A stretch of DNA of 64,000 nt from Sepiola atlantica (GCA_963556195.1 OY744532.1:103468083-103532082), one strand, 5' to 3'. Shown: positions 20,897 through 34,078, numbered from the stretch's first letter. Program-made: numbers and translations. Notes: generated by a model from the sequence alone, not told the origin.

Positions 20897-22227
20897 TATG
20901 TAAGTTCTCCACTGTAAGGTTTTCACTTGCAAATGCTACAGCATAGCTGTTTGTAGAGCTGGCATAGGTCATTGCCTTGAAAAGGTAATGTCGTAAATTC
21001 CAAGATGTATTTATCCTGTTTGTAGAGCCATATTGAACTTAGTAGTCAGAGCTCAACAGTCTAAGCAGTTGCGCTACACAGTTTCATTTTTAAAATATTA
21101 GCAATAACAAATGAAATATAAACAACGGCAAAATGCCAAAAAGGAGAGGGGACAAATATCAGTCAATATTAACTTTTACTGACTTATCTAACTTAGCTTG
21201 TTCATTTATAAATGTACTATCATTTCTATTTTACATTTATCAAAAGAATTCATACCAATGACTATCTTACGTAAAATCATGTGTATAAACAATATGCAAT
21301 AGATTTTGGAAATAACAATATATTTATATTAAAAAATGGAATATATACAATAAAAAGTTCTTCCCATTTCTAGAGATGTCGATGATACGCTAATTTAATG
21401 CAGGTCCGAATGCTTTATCAAAACCAAAAAACCCATAAAAATGTTGAAAGGGTGATGTGTATCTTTGGTGTATAAAGCAATATGTCACCTAATTGAAGAT
21501 GGTATTGGAGAATTATCAAATAAAAAAGCAAGAAAACAAGTGGGGACAAATTGAGAAATGAAGCCATGTACAAACTTGCAAAGTTATGAATTAGGTATAA
21601 AAACAATTTATTTAACTTTCTCCTGATTCAACAGGGTGATAATCCTTGTTTGTTTCGGCCATCCAATCTTCTATTTGTTAAAGTACGTCTACGTAATCCT
21701 TGTAACCCGGGAGAGCCGTGCGATTCTCAGCCACTTTTCATCAAAGATCTTTGAAAATAGTTTTACCTTCTCAGCAGTAATGCGCACAATGCAATGTTTC
21801 AAGATCCGAATAAGGCTAAGAGACGTAAGTGTCTTCCTCCCGTAAACCACTTTCATGCGGGTCGATCATACTAATTTTCTCATGACTGCTAGTAGACGTA
21901 AAATAACATGACGTATTTCCTCATCCGTTGTCGGGGCCCAATTTCTACAAGTATTTATATTCTCAAGTTAAACAAAAAAAACTTCACATAAAGTATGCGA
22001 GCGATAAAGCCTTCGAACAACTTGATTAACGACAGTACTATAAGGCAACTGAATAAAAAACGTAACTTACTCTCGATTTAAGATTTTAAAACCGTTGACC
22101 CAGGCAGCATTCCTCATCATCAACCAGCTAATAAAGGCCTCTTGGTAATTTACGAATCTTGACCTGAGTGCCTATGCTCAGATTGAGCGACCTCTACTTT
22201 CGCCAATCCGAGAACCTCAATTCTACT
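20897..22227. other. Gene-less stretch right of the transposon
   Basis: AT-rich DNA; the short open frames at 21418-21845 have no recognisable motifs. Nothing repeats within it that I can see. Confidence 0.6.
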
Positions 22228-22384
22228 ATCTCGATAAAAAGAGCACTCAACTCAAGGTAACCTATGCGCCTCCACATGAGTGAAGTGTACGCTTTTTCAA
22301 GCTGTTCCGGCTTGAAAAAGCGTACACTTCACTCATGTGGAGGCGCATAGGTTAGCTCGAGTCGAGTGCTCTTTTTATCGAGAT
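22228..22384. repeat. Long foldback: two 75-bp arms, 7-nt loop
   Basis: Arms 22228-22302 and 22310-22384 are equal in length and differ at about three positions by eye; the loop is TGTTCCG. The arms begin and end with ATCTCGAT / ATCGAGAT and contain CCTATGCGCCTCCACATG. It is GC-richer than the surroundings. I found no clear target duplication. Such structures can be MITE-like foldback elements, recent inverted duplications or long-hairpin small-RNA precursors. Confidence 0.9.
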
Positions 22385-23340
22385 AGGCTTTCTTCATTAT
22401 TTTCTTTCTAATAACAACGATTCTCTCTATAATATGTACACATTCGATTCAGATAGTAAATCCGTAGATTATGTTGAAAAATGCCAACACTTAGCATACG
22501 TAGACCACCCCTCGCAAGAATGTTGATGACATATCTTGCGAAAGAGGACATTTCTTAAGCTATACAGATTAGAAAAAAGATCGCTGCAATTCATGCGAAA
22601 GTAGAAAAGCTAATAGACGATATAGGATGATCGAATAGATGTGCGTAATACACCCTTCTACACTCCTCTTTTAATTAAATATTTCTAAAGGTCCACAATC
22701 GATCTGCAGTCTTAATCGCTTTCAATACTTCTGAAATATGTTTTTTAGCTGAACCAGACGCTGAATAGTTTGCAAAGTTTGTCAGTCTAGCTAAAGGGCC
22801 ATGTAAAGATACATTTTTTCAGGCAGCAATATACATACCTGTAGCAATTGGTGTGTGCCCTGTTATCGTTTCATACGTGGCGATTTCTAACTCAACGACA
22901 ATAATGCCTGCACTATTCGTTACTAGCATTCTAATGTCGCTGACATTGACGACAGGGTGCTTTAGTGATGTGTGTTACATAGTCATTTAATTACTCGTAG
23001 CTTTTCTTCTTCGTAGAGGAAGTGTGTCGTCTCGATGTCGTCTAGTGGTTGAGTTCTTTCTTCGCTTATGTACTGCTGTGAACATCGCCGTCCGCTTTGC
23101 TTGCAACAACAACTTTTATAACACGATTCAGGAGGCAAACAATCTTTTAAATTGTGATTAGTTTTATTCAGGCGTCAGTTTTCTGTCGCTCTTGGAGATG
23201 TTTTACTAACGTTGATGGATAGATACATTTACTACTTTATCGTAGTTAAATCCTAGATATCTATGGTCCATTAAGTCCTTAGCCATTCAATGAGGGGGGA
23301 AGAAGAAATTTCGATAAGCCTGTATCCTTTTAGGGAAATA
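22385..23340. other. Gene-less stretch
   Basis: AT-rich DNA with no gene recognised. A CGTCTAGTGGTTGAG word at 23039-23053 resembles a tRNA A-box but has no partner B-box. Confidence 0.55.
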
Positions 23341-23518
23341 AATTCCCCTGTTTATTTCCAGACTACATGAATACTTACATACGTCTAGCTTGCTTCCAAA
23401 AACAAGACTTGCAAAACTCAGTTTCCCACACAAGAACCTGTGAAGTCACACCACCCCTATGCACAGGTGCATTCGTCACAGCCTTACTCCCTCAGAACTC
23501 CCGACCGAAAAGGTCTTA

Positions 23519-24390
23519 TCAAAATTGTGAACTGTCAACGTTTGTGAGCTCCAACTGTGAGAACCAGTTTAATTCTGCAATCGACTGCACGCAAGCCAAA
23601 CGATCCCTCACACATACGTACAATCCACATGCGTCCGGCCACACAGGGCCATTATCCAACAATGTGCAAGCAGCTGTCAAAGTGATTCCTCGTAGTACCG
23701 GCTTCACTCTAAAGATGTGGAGGAAGGATTCGAACACAAGCATTTAGATGATTGTTGAAAGCTAAAATGCAAGACGAATAGATCTGGGAAGAGTAAAGGA
23801 CTCCGATCTCAAACCATTCATTTCCACTAAAGCTCCTAATTAAGAACCCGTCAATGTAACTCAAGCGTTGCGCCGAACCGGAGCCGACCCTATCAGCTAA
23901 AGTGTACACCCTATCACGGCTTCTCATTTCAGAATTTATCAATTAGATCAAACCTACTGATAAAATTGCGAAATGATGAGACTTCCCAATCAAGGTCTGT
24001 ACCCTTATTATTTTTGTGTCTCCCACTCAGATAACCGCTCGAGAATTATTCAGGAACTGCTCGATTCACCAAAAAATGTAACACACATAAATTAGAGTTG
24101 CGCTTCTAAACCCCGATATGTCTCTCTTCCAAATAAAAGAATCAAGGGGCAACTGACGCATATAAAAAGCGCTTGACAAACCAGGCCACACCCTTGAGTG
24201 AACATTAAAGTATGCAGAATAGATATAAAACTTCCTACCCACATAATCCACCTTAATACAGTGGGTTTCATTTAACTAGCCTATATCTGCTCCGAGACGC
24301 TGACGCTCCTGCAAATCCTGATGTCTACAGGAACTGGCCTTCATGCCCCGGACATTTAAGCTTGCTAATATAAATGCCATTGTAGTGCCT
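23519..24390 (-). pseudogene. LINE endonuclease relic
   Basis: Reading the minus strand from about 24390: MAFILASLNVRGMK, the start of an L1/I-type AP-like endonuclease (SLNVRG), then DLQERQRLGADIG. After a frame change comes YIYSAYFNVHSRVW (24150-24220), where related proteins have VYSAYGxxxSRGVA, and in a third frame RVYTLADRVGSGSAQRLSYI and DGFLIRS (23820-23900), matching the tail of the endonuclease (T-W-x-D-x-SAQRLSYIDR). The order is right for one degraded gene, with at least two frameshifts. The segment left of about 23700 is unrecognised. No reverse transcriptase follows. Confidence 0.65.
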
Positions 24391-24498
24391 TTAAGTCGGG
24401 GGTTCCGAAACAAACATCGATAGGGACAGGATGGCGACGTTCGCTCAAAAGTCATGCGAATAAGGCATACAACAAATGTGTGTAGGTCTTTGCTCTCT

Positions 24499-24500
<2 letters not shown>
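24391..24500. other. Leader segment upstream of LINE endonuclease
   Basis: On the minus strand this precedes the ATG of the LINE endonuclease and is flanked by the (TA)n tract. It may be the end of the LINE 5' leader. Confidence 0.3.
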
Positions 24501-24571
<71 letters not shown>

Positions 24572-24870
24572 GTGTGTGTGTATGTGTGTGTGGGTGTAGA
24601 AAATAGATAGAGAAGATATTGACATTTCTACTATTGTTATATATACCAACATATTGCTTTTACTATTCAAAAGTAAACAACGAATACAGTCAAGTACCAC
24701 AATGTTACATTCTTATTTATTTTCATCGATCATGTGACTTATAGGTTTCACTTTTTTCTATGACATAACATTTAATTTGTATATCTATCTCTTTACCTAT
24801 CTATCTCTATCTCTGTCGGTCTCTGTTTTTGTCAGTCTGTTTCTCATTCTCTCTCGTCGTCACTCTCTTC

Positions 24871-24923
<53 letters not shown>

Positions 24924-25007
24924 TATATATATATGCGTATATATATGCGCATATATATGCGTATATATATGTAAGTATATATATATGTGTACGTATATAT
25001 ATATGTG

Positions 25008-25065
<58 letters not shown>

Positions 25066-25142
25066 TTTATATTAATGTATGTATATATATATATATGTAT
25101 ATATATTATATGTATATATATATACTTATATATATATATGTA
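24501..25142. repeat. Large TA-rich microsatellite complex
   Basis: A (TA)n block at 24501-24567 is followed by a GT-rich patch. A long mixed tract (24871-25142) has (TA)n interrupted periodically by GC- and GT-containing units such as TATATATGCGCATATA. In between are CTAT/TCTC-type repeats (24783-24866). Translated frames over this region are artefacts. Confidence 0.9.
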
Positions 25143-27677
25143 GTTTTTCTGTTATTATTTTTCATAGCTTACCAATGGAACTTCCGCATGTTTCTTGTTG
25201 CTGTTTCGTTTTTTCCACTCCTGTTTTTTTACTGCCGAGTAACCGTGAAATATGACGATGAAGTTATAAAAAAGCGAAAACATGCAAAACGGAAATAATG
25301 ATGAAACCGGAAATATTAATTCGAAAATGTGAACGCAAACTACCGAAACGAACCAGCATTCCCCTTCCAAACGGCTGACAGTTAAATACTGCGATTAACA
25401 GTTGAATGATTCAAATACATTGCATCATATATTTTATTAAGAAGAACAACGATAAAATAAGCACACATGAATGTTCAAAATAAAAAGTATAAATAAATGT
25501 CACCCAGTAAACGATACTCAATTATTATACTAAATGTAAATTCCTGCTACGTTTGTTTCGCTATACTAGTTTATCTATATACCTTGATACCACAAAATAT
25601 AGGCACGTGCGAAATCAATGGCCGATTCCCAAAATGAAAAAAACATTTTGACCCCCCCCCACACTTCATTTAAAAATACACTAAAATAAAGGGAATCAAC
25701 AAATATTACTGAAATTTTCAATATTTATGAATCAACAATTAGGGAATATAATGAAACCATTATTTTTTTAAAAATCTTAGTGAAAATGTATTTTGTTTTT
25801 TTAAATACACCATTTACTAAAGTTATATTTTGATATATTAATACATAAAATTGCGTTATTTTTTAAATGATGCTTATGTAAATAAAGCATCGTAGATGTT
25901 AACAATTAAATTTTGTTTTTAAATATTTAGTATGTATTACGAAAAAGTCCCGTAAATACCGTGTTAATAAAATCACTATAACTCGAAGAAAAATTGATTT
26001 TTTGAATTAGCGATATTATTATTTAATAAAGCATTGTTTAATCAATATTTTCACCAAAAAATAATATAATTGCAAAAATATTTCATGTGATTTTAATGAT
26101 TAGAGTTTTTGGAAAAATAAAATATGCGACATAATTATATTTCCTTTTCATACATGAACGTGGCATCATCAGCGCAAGAAATGTATTTTATAATCTTGAA
26201 AATAAAGCAAAAATTGACAAATTTGAGATCCAGGAACTTAACGAAAAAAAGAATTTTAAAAATTTTATAAATTCCAATAACGATGAACTTTCATTAGTAT
26301 GGTAGCCCCGTTCTGTAATAACCAGGTTGGATTAGCCTTCCAACAATCACTCACTTTTACACCGCACTCACTTTTTTTAGAGATTCAACAATTTCGTTTA
26401 TTTAAAAATTAATCGTCAATTATTTGGAAAGATTTGTATTTATTTTGTCTTTTTTTCATTAATAAATATTTAAGTGAAAACGAATTATTTATTAATAAAT
26501 AAAGAGAATTCAAACGACATTTTCTTTACAAATTGAATTTTGTTTATCAATAAATAACTGTTTTAACTTTTTTTCAATGAATAAATTGTCAGTGTAGTCA
26601 TTGACTTTAATTTACTTTTCACACTTAAAATAAAAAATAAAAACACTTTATTTTTAAAAGAATCAATGCAATTTATCGTTACGACACGTTAAGAAAAAAT
26701 CGAGTAACTAAAGTTTTAAATCATGTGAAAAAAATTGATAAAATTGACGCAGTTTGTAACGTAAAAATATTTTTAACATTTAAAAAATAGTTTTATTTCA
26801 AATTCTAAGGAAAAACATTGGTAAACAGACGTTATCAATAATTTCAGAGTATTACGAAATTAAAAACTGAACCTTTTCAGTTAAAAATAAAATAAGATCT
26901 TAATTGCGTACCTTCACAAATAATTCAATAAGTATTTCCTTTTTTATTATAACAAAATAAGGGTACTTAAATTTGTGTATAACCTTAAAAAGAATAAAGA
27001 AATTAATGGATAATAATTTTTCAACTTCTATAAACTATTGTAACATTTTTATATATAAAGTTAAAAAAGATAAATTATGACATTTTTGTCTTCCATATAT
27101 TTTGCATAGCGATAGTCAATTTGTAAACAAAGTCCTTTTCCGATGAAGTTATGGCGGATTTTACTCATTTATCACATTTGAAAGGGATAATTTTGCTAAT
27201 TTTTAATCAAACGTGGGATTTTTTTTTTAATTCAGTGTCTTATGACTTTACTTTAATAATTAGCTTTGAAATAGTTCCCAACATTTTATATTTATCTTTT
27301 AAGGGATTTTTACAAGTAATTTTTTAAAAGTTCAAAATTCATTTGTTTTTTGTTTTTTAAAGTTCAAAATTCATTTGGGGGTTTTGAGCGTCGTAATTAC
27401 ATATTTTATTATAATTTATTTTTCACACGTAAATATGTAGTCTTTTTCGTTTAGCGATTAAGTTTAGGCTTTCATCATTCAATCTAAGTTTACACGGAAA
27501 CTAATTAACTAATTAATGATAAGCGTTTTTAAATAAGCCTAGTCCGTACAAGAAGCCGCAATTTTTGAAAATACATAACAAAATACATGCAGACATTTTC
27601 CAGAGTATTGGTATGGTGTTTTATTTTAAATTATTTCATACTTTTTTTAATTAGATTAACAATTAACCTACTTTTTT
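25143..27677. other. AT-rich gene-less stretch, about 2.5 kb
   Basis: Very AT-rich unique DNA without long open frames. It includes a poly-C run at about 25652-25661 and many short self-complementary words such as AATTATTTATTAATAAATAA near 26470. A duplicated phrase, AAAGTTCAAAATTCATTTG, occurs at about 27328 and again at about 27359. No gene, tRNA or element end is recognised. Confidence 0.6.
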
Positions 27678-30600
27678 CTAAACTATCTTCGCTCTATCTA
27701 ATTTCTTTGTAGGTTCATCTTCGCTTCATCTTATTCTCTGTAGATTCATCTTCGCTCTATCTTAATCTTTGTAGATTCATCTTCGTTCTATCTTATTATT
27801 TTTAGATTAATCTTCGTTGTATCTTATTCTTTGTAGATTCATCTTCGTTGTATCTTATTCTTTGATGATTCATCTTCGCTCTATCTTATTCTTTGTAGAT
27901 TCATCTTCGTTCGATCTTATTCTTTGATGATTCATCTTCGCTCTATCTTATTCTTTGATGATTCATCTTCGCTCTATCTTATTCTCTGTAGATTCATATT
28001 CGTTGTATCTTATTCCTTGTAGATTAATCTTCGTTCGTATCTTATTCTTTTTAGATTAATCTTCGTTCTATCTTATTCTTTGATGATTCATCTTCGCTCT
28101 ATCTTATTCTTTTTAGATTCATCTTCGTTCTATCTAATTTTTTTTAGATTCATCTTCGCTCTATCTTATTCTTTGTAGATTCATCTACGTTCTATCTTAT
28201 TCTTTTATGATTTATCTTCGCTCTATCTTATTCTTTTTAGATTAATCTTCGTTCTATCTTATTCTTTGATGATTCATCTTCGCTCTATCTTATTCTTTTT
28301 AGATTCATCTTCGTTCTATCTAATTTTTTTTAGATTCATCTTCGCTCTATCTTATTCTTTGTAGATTCATCTTCGTTCTATCTTATTCTTTTATGATTTA
28401 TCTTCGCTCTATCTTATTCTTTTTAGATTCATCTTCGCTCTATCTTATTCTCTGTAGATTCATATTCGCTCTATCTTATTCGTTGTAGATTCATCTTCGT
28501 TCGTATCTTATTATTTTTAGATTTATCTTCGCTCTATCTTATTCTTTGTAGATTCATCTTCGTTCTATCTTATTCTTTGATTATTTATCTTCGCTCTATC
28601 TTATTCTTTTTAGATTCATATTCGCTCTATCTTATTCTTTGTAGATTCATCTTCGTTCGTATCTTATTCTTTGTAGATTCATCTTCGCTCTATCTTATTC
28701 ATTGTAGATTCATCTTCGCTCTATCTTATTCTTTGTGGATTCATCTTCGTTCTATCTTATTCTTTGATGATTTATCTTCGCTCTATCTTATTCGTTTTAG
28801 ATTCATCTTTGCTCTATCTTATTTTTTGTAGATTCATATTCGCTCTATCTTATTCTTTGTAGATTCATCTTCGTTGTATCTTATTCTTTTTAGATTCATC
28901 TTCGCTCTATCTTATTCTCTGTAGATTCATATTCGCTCTATTTTATTCTTTGTAGAGTTATCTTCGTTCGTATCTTATTCCTTGTAGATTCATCTTCGCT
29001 CTATCTTATTCTTTGTAGATTTATCTTCGTTATATCTTATTCTTTTTAGATTAATTTTCGCTCTATCTTATTTTTTGTAGATTCATCTTCGTTCTATCTT
29101 ATTCTTTGTAGATTCATCTTCGTTGTATCTTATTCTTTTTAGATTCATCTTCGCTCTATCTTATTCTCTGTAGATTCATATTCGCTCTATTTTATTCTTT
29201 GTAGAGTTATCTTCGTTCGTATCTTATTCCTTGTAGATTCATCTTCGCTCTATCTTATTCTTTGTAGATTCATCTTCGTTCTATCTTATTCTTTTTTAGA
29301 TTCAATTTCGCTCTATCTTATTCTTTGTAGATTCATCAAGACTCTATCTTATTCTTTGTAGATTTTACTTCGCTCTATCTTATTCTTTTTGAATTCATCT
29401 TCGTTCTATATTATTCTCTGTAGATTCATCTTCGCTCTGTCTTTTTCTTTGTAGATTCATATTCGCTCTATCTTATCCTTTGTAGATTCCACATCGCTCT
29501 ATCTTATTTTTTGTAGATTCATCTCTGTTCTATCTTATTTTGTTAGATTCATCTTAGCTCAATCTTATTCTTTGTAGATTCATCTTCGCTCTATTGTTTT
29601 CCTTGAAAAGTGATCTTCGCTCTATCTTATTCTTTGTAGATTCCACATCGCTCTATCTTATTCTTTGTAAATCTATCTCTGTTCTATCTTATTCCTTGTA
29701 AATTCATCGTCGCTATATATAATTTTTTGTAAGATCATCTTCGCTCTATCTTATTTTTTGTAGATTCATCTTCTTTCTATATTATTCCTCGTATATTCAT
29801 CTTCGCTCTATTGTATTCCTTGTAGATTCATCTTTGTTTTATCTTATTCTTTGTAGATTCATCTTTGCTCTATCTTATTCTATGTGTATTAATCTTCGCT
29901 TTATCTTTTTTTTCAGATCTATCTTCGCTCTATCTTATTCTGTGTAGATTTGTCTTCGCTCTAGCTTATTCATTGTAAATTAATGTCCGCACTGTATTAT
30001 TCTTTGTAGATTTATCGTCCATCTGTATTATTCTGGGCAGATTCATCTTCGCTCTATCCTATTCTTTTCATCTAAGCTCTATTTGATTCGTTGTACATTT
30101 TTCACTGCTCTATCTTATTCTTTGTATATACATCTTCCCTCTATCTTATTCTTTGTAGATTTATCTTCGCTCTATCTTATACTTTTTAGATTCATCTTCG
30201 CTCTATCTTATTCTTTGTACATTCATTTTCGCTCTATGTTATGCTTTGTAGATTCATCTTCGCTCTATCTTATTCTTTGTACATTCATCTTCGCTCTATC
30301 TCATGCTTTGCAGATTCATCTTCGTTCTATCTTTTTCTTTGTAGATTCATCTTCGACTTATCTTATTCTTTGTAGATTTATCTTCGCTCTATCTCATCCT
30401 TTGTAGATTCATGTCTGCTCTATCTTATTTCTTGTAGATTCATCTTCGCTTTATTTTATTCTTTGTAGATTCATCTTCGCTCTACACTATTCTTTGTAGA
30501 TTTATCTTCACTCTATCTTATTTTTTGTAGATTCATTTTGGCTCTATCTTAATCTGTGTAGATTCATCTTCGCCCTATTTTATGCTTTGTAGATACATCT

Positions 30601-31033
30601 TCGCTCTATTCTATTCCTTGTAGATTTATCTTCGCAGTATCTTATTATTTGTAGATACATGTTCGCTTTATCTTATTTTTTGTAGATTCATCTTCGCTCT
30701 ATCTTATGCTTTGTAGATTCATCTACGCTGGATCCTATTCTTTGTAGATTAATCTTCGCTGTATCTAATTCTTTGAAGATTCAACTTCGCTCTACCTTAT
30801 TCTTTGTAGATTCATCTTCGCTCTATTTTATTTTTTGTAGATTTTACTTTGCTCTATCTTATTCTTTGTAAATCCATCTCCGCTATATCTTATTTTTTGT
30901 AGATTTATCTTCGCTCTATCATATTCTGTGTAGATTCATATTCGCTTTATTTTATTTTTTTGTAGATTTATCTTCGCTATATCTTATTTTTTGTAGATTC
31001 ATCTTCGCTCTATCTTATTCTTTTATAGATTCA
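27678..31033. repeat. 31-bp minisatellite array, about 108 units
   Basis: A tandem array of a pyrimidine-rich unit containing TTCATCTTCGCTCTATCTTA followed by a TTC-TTTGTAGA linker, 31 bp per unit. Unit variants include GTTC for GCTC, TGATGA or TTTTAG for TGTAGA, and CTCTG for CTTTG. One-base-longer units contain TTCGTATC. Local higher-order repeats are present: a six-unit block repeats with a 186-bp shift (near 28081 and 28267) and an eight-unit block with a 249-bp shift (near 28872 and 29121). The right third (from about 29340) is more diverged. Open frames across it are repeat translations; since 31 is not divisible by three the frame rotates each unit. Confidence 0.95.
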
Positions 31034-31735
31034 GTTCCTTTATAATCCTTCTTAACCCCTTTAGCCACGACTTAAAATACGATTATTTTTCTTTCAAAAC
31101 TTTGTAAATCTTCCTCTATGGCATCTGCCAGTCAACCGGTGTTTTTCTATGCTAACGCGTTTAAAACATGTCCAATAAACATGGGGTTATTTGACTCTCA
31201 TTCCTGTATTGCAAAACATGTACTATTTACAAGCATTTGAAAGATGTCTAAAATATTGGATCATGGTATGTAACGGATTAAGAGCTTTGTGAGTATTTAC
31301 ACAAAAAGTACTTCTCTTGTAAGCACGCTATCTAATTTAGTTACGTTTGTGTGTCCACACCACAAACACATATGTAAACTAGATGTCAATAGAAAAAATA
31401 ACTGTGCCTTTAGATTATAATAATATGGAAAGTAAAAATACTTTTACTACTAATAATAATAAAAAAGCTTGATATAAACTGAAATAACCGAGGGGAATAT
31501 CTATTATTATTTTAGGTAACGTTCACTGCCTGTATTTGCTTTTTTAGCTTAGTAGCATAACATAAAAAGAAATGCATGGTGGTAGAACGGGCATATATTC
31601 ACAAAACAAATTTAAACACAATGGATCACGAGTAACGTGATGGCAGATACATCGGCCACTTCTCGCCTACAACAAAAATATTTATTAATTGGAAATGATC
31701 AGAACGAAAGTATGTCAACAGAGGTTGTCTATCAT
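31034..31735. other. Gene-less stretch right of the minisatellite
   Basis: Unique AT-rich sequence, no gene recognised. Confidence 0.55.
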
Positions 31736-31742
31736 ATTTAAC

Positions 31743-31743
31743 G

Positions 31744-31801
<58 letters not shown>
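31743..31801. repeat. (TA)n microsatellite
   Basis: About 29 TA units. Further short TA tracts follow at 32215-32237 and 32530-32557. No gene is visible in 31802-32590. Confidence 0.95.
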
Positions 31802-31805
<4 letters not shown>

Positions 31806-32597
31806 GACCATTTGATTAAAAACCCGTCGTGCGTAACGAACTTCAGGATTGACTCCTTTACAACCTTGGGTCGGGCTCACTCCATTTTCCACCTAAGAAT
31901 CTTGGAGACAATCCACGAACGTCTCAAACGGCCCTCCCACTGTAAACAGAAGGAGTTTATTTTGAAGTTGAGTGGTATTAGTCTCTAAGATACATCCCCT
32001 ATTGTTATAATCATAACACACTGTTTGCATTAAATATATAGTTTTCTTTTTTTACATTGTCGCTTCTAAAAATACCTCTACGATACAGCTCTACTTAAGT
32101 GGTGGCGAAACAGCTCGGCTGTCAGCTTTTTCTCTAATATATTTTCATCATAGATGATAAAACATGTATCCTCTCTGTAATTGCCTTAATTATGTAATCC
32201 AAAGAAAATCCTGCTATATATATATATATATATATATTGAAAAGCATGAAAAATGCATTGTTTTTAAATAAATTATTTATTTATTCTAAGAACTTGAGTA
32301 CTTTCAGCGATAGACGCCATTTTCAAAAGAATAGGCATTCATGGCTTCGCTTTTTCGTTTAATCCTTCTTAATTGAGACATATTTGTCGCAGTAAAGTTG
32401 AAATTTGTCTTGATGTTATAACGATTGCTGTTGAATTCCGGTGTATGTACCACGCTGTTACGTGTTGTTGGGTAAAATGCAAAATTCCACCTTTGAAACG
32501 TTGACGGAAAGTCAATAAGCATATATTTATATATGTATATATATATATATATATATTAAAGAAAGAAAGATGAAGATAAAGAATTGTACAAAACTAC

Positions 32598-32837
32598 ATA
32601 AAGTTACATAAATTAATACAAATCTTTTATTACATCGAAAGTTCAGATGCAAGGAGTTAAATTAATCCTTAAACGATGTTTTTTTCAAAGATAAAACTCT
32701 TCTCGTCATATTACCAGATTTATCCTCTGACGAGAAGAGTTTTATCTTTGAAAAACCATGGTTTAAGGATTAATGTAACTCCTTGCATCTGAACTTTCGA
32801 TGTAATAAAAGATTTGTATTAATTTATGTAACTTTAT
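32598..32837. repeat. Foldback with 110-bp arms
   Basis: The left arm 32598-32708 and the right arm 32728-32837 are complementary with few mismatches around a 19-bp loop. Shared words include AAGATAAAACTCTTCTCGTC and its complement GACGAGAAGAGTTTTATCTT. The right arm runs directly into a short TA tract with a GTGTGTGTGGGGGTG tail. Confidence 0.88.
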
Positions 32838-33249
32838 ATATATATATATATGTGTGTGTGGGGGTGCTCATGTTAAATACTGTTTTAATACTACTGAGAT
32901 CTCAGATTATATACATTTTCTTTGCAATTAAGTAAGTTCATATATATATGTTGTATTGCAAGTTAAATTGAAAGCTGACCTTATGATAGAATCACCCTTT
33001 AAGGCCTGTTTCAAAAACATCTTCCTTCTTTGTCATTTATTTTTATTTTTATAAAACCTCAAAATATAATATCTTTTTTTTGTTTTGAGCCTCGTTTCAA
33101 CTGGTTTCGTGGTCGACATTGAATCTAAATTGGTTTCCCGTTCCTGTAGACGCAATGTCGACAAATATTGCCTTTCCAATATCAGACTTTGATGTTGAAA
33201 AGTCGAGTGATCTGTTTTTAATTGGTTTTCTCCCAACGGCCCCCATTTT

Positions 33250-33955
33250 ACTATGTTGCGTCCTCGCTTGTATGCGTCCGTAGTATGTCAGACTTCAGCG
33301 TGAAAGGACTACTTGTTTACTACTAAATGCAAAGTTGCATTGTCGCATCTTATTTGAGATGCGTCCCGGCATCTTTAAATTATGCGCTGTCCATCGGTCG
33401 CTTCCACGTTTTAATTTTAAATATAATGTTCATTAATGCACGTACATATAGAGGTGCTAATCTTATACTAGGTGTGTAAAAATGATACGATACTGTTAAT
33501 CGAACGGTATATCTTGTAAATAATACATTAATCCTTTTAACGTTCACATTAAAGAAACACATCTTTTTTAAGATGTGTTTAAACATCTCTATATAATTCT
33601 GTGTATCGGTCAATCTGCCACGCTCGGTTTGATATAGCATGTTCATTACTTTTCGTCCACATTCAATGAGGTCATCTTACTTTAACTTCATTTAAACATC
33701 TCTATACGATACTCATCGACTTTCGGACTATCACGTTTAACTTTGAAATAACATGTTGCTTACTGTACACCCACATTCGAGATGTCCATATTATTTAAAA
33801 TGTGTTCACGTTAAACTTTAAAATAACATATTTTGTTTCTCATGTTCAAGGTTTAAATAGTATTTTCGTTGGACTAACAGACATACGTGTAAAATAAGAT
33901 GTCCATCGTTTACGCATAAATTAAAGGGGTTCATCTCATATTAGATACGTCCAAT
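33250..33955. repeat. Decayed tandem array, about 115-bp period
   Basis: Five or six degenerate units can be followed by the recurrent phrases CATCTTATTTGAGATGCGTCC, AGATGTCCATATTA, AACATCTCTATA and TTTAACTTTGAAATAACATG, spaced about 110-120 bp. Each unit holds a small palindrome around CATCT...AGATG. Divergence is high, so exact boundaries are uncertain. Confidence 0.5.
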
Positions 33956-33968
33956 TATATATATATTT

Positions 33969-34057
<89 letters not shown>

Positions 34058-34078
34058 AAGAAAGAGAGCGATAGAAAA
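33956..34078. repeat. Compound (TA)n(GA)n microsatellite
   Basis: A TA block of about 50 bp passes into GA units with AAAG interruptions. GCAATTAAGCTACAC, a variant of the shared core motif, follows at 34089-34103, then GC-rich CATCCCCGGGGGAATCTTCAG (34119-34139). Confidence 0.9.

Noticed and set aside
24497..25143. Poly-(Tyr-Ile) frames
   Set aside because: Translation of (TA)n tracts on both strands.
28577..30406. Open frames of 84 and 107 codons in the 31-bp array
   Set aside because: They are translations of the repeat, and the frame rotates with each 31-bp unit; no other coding evidence.
27678..31033. Possible CRISPR-like array of 31-bp repeats
   Set aside because: Units abut directly with no unique spacers and vary internally; it is a eukaryotic minisatellite.
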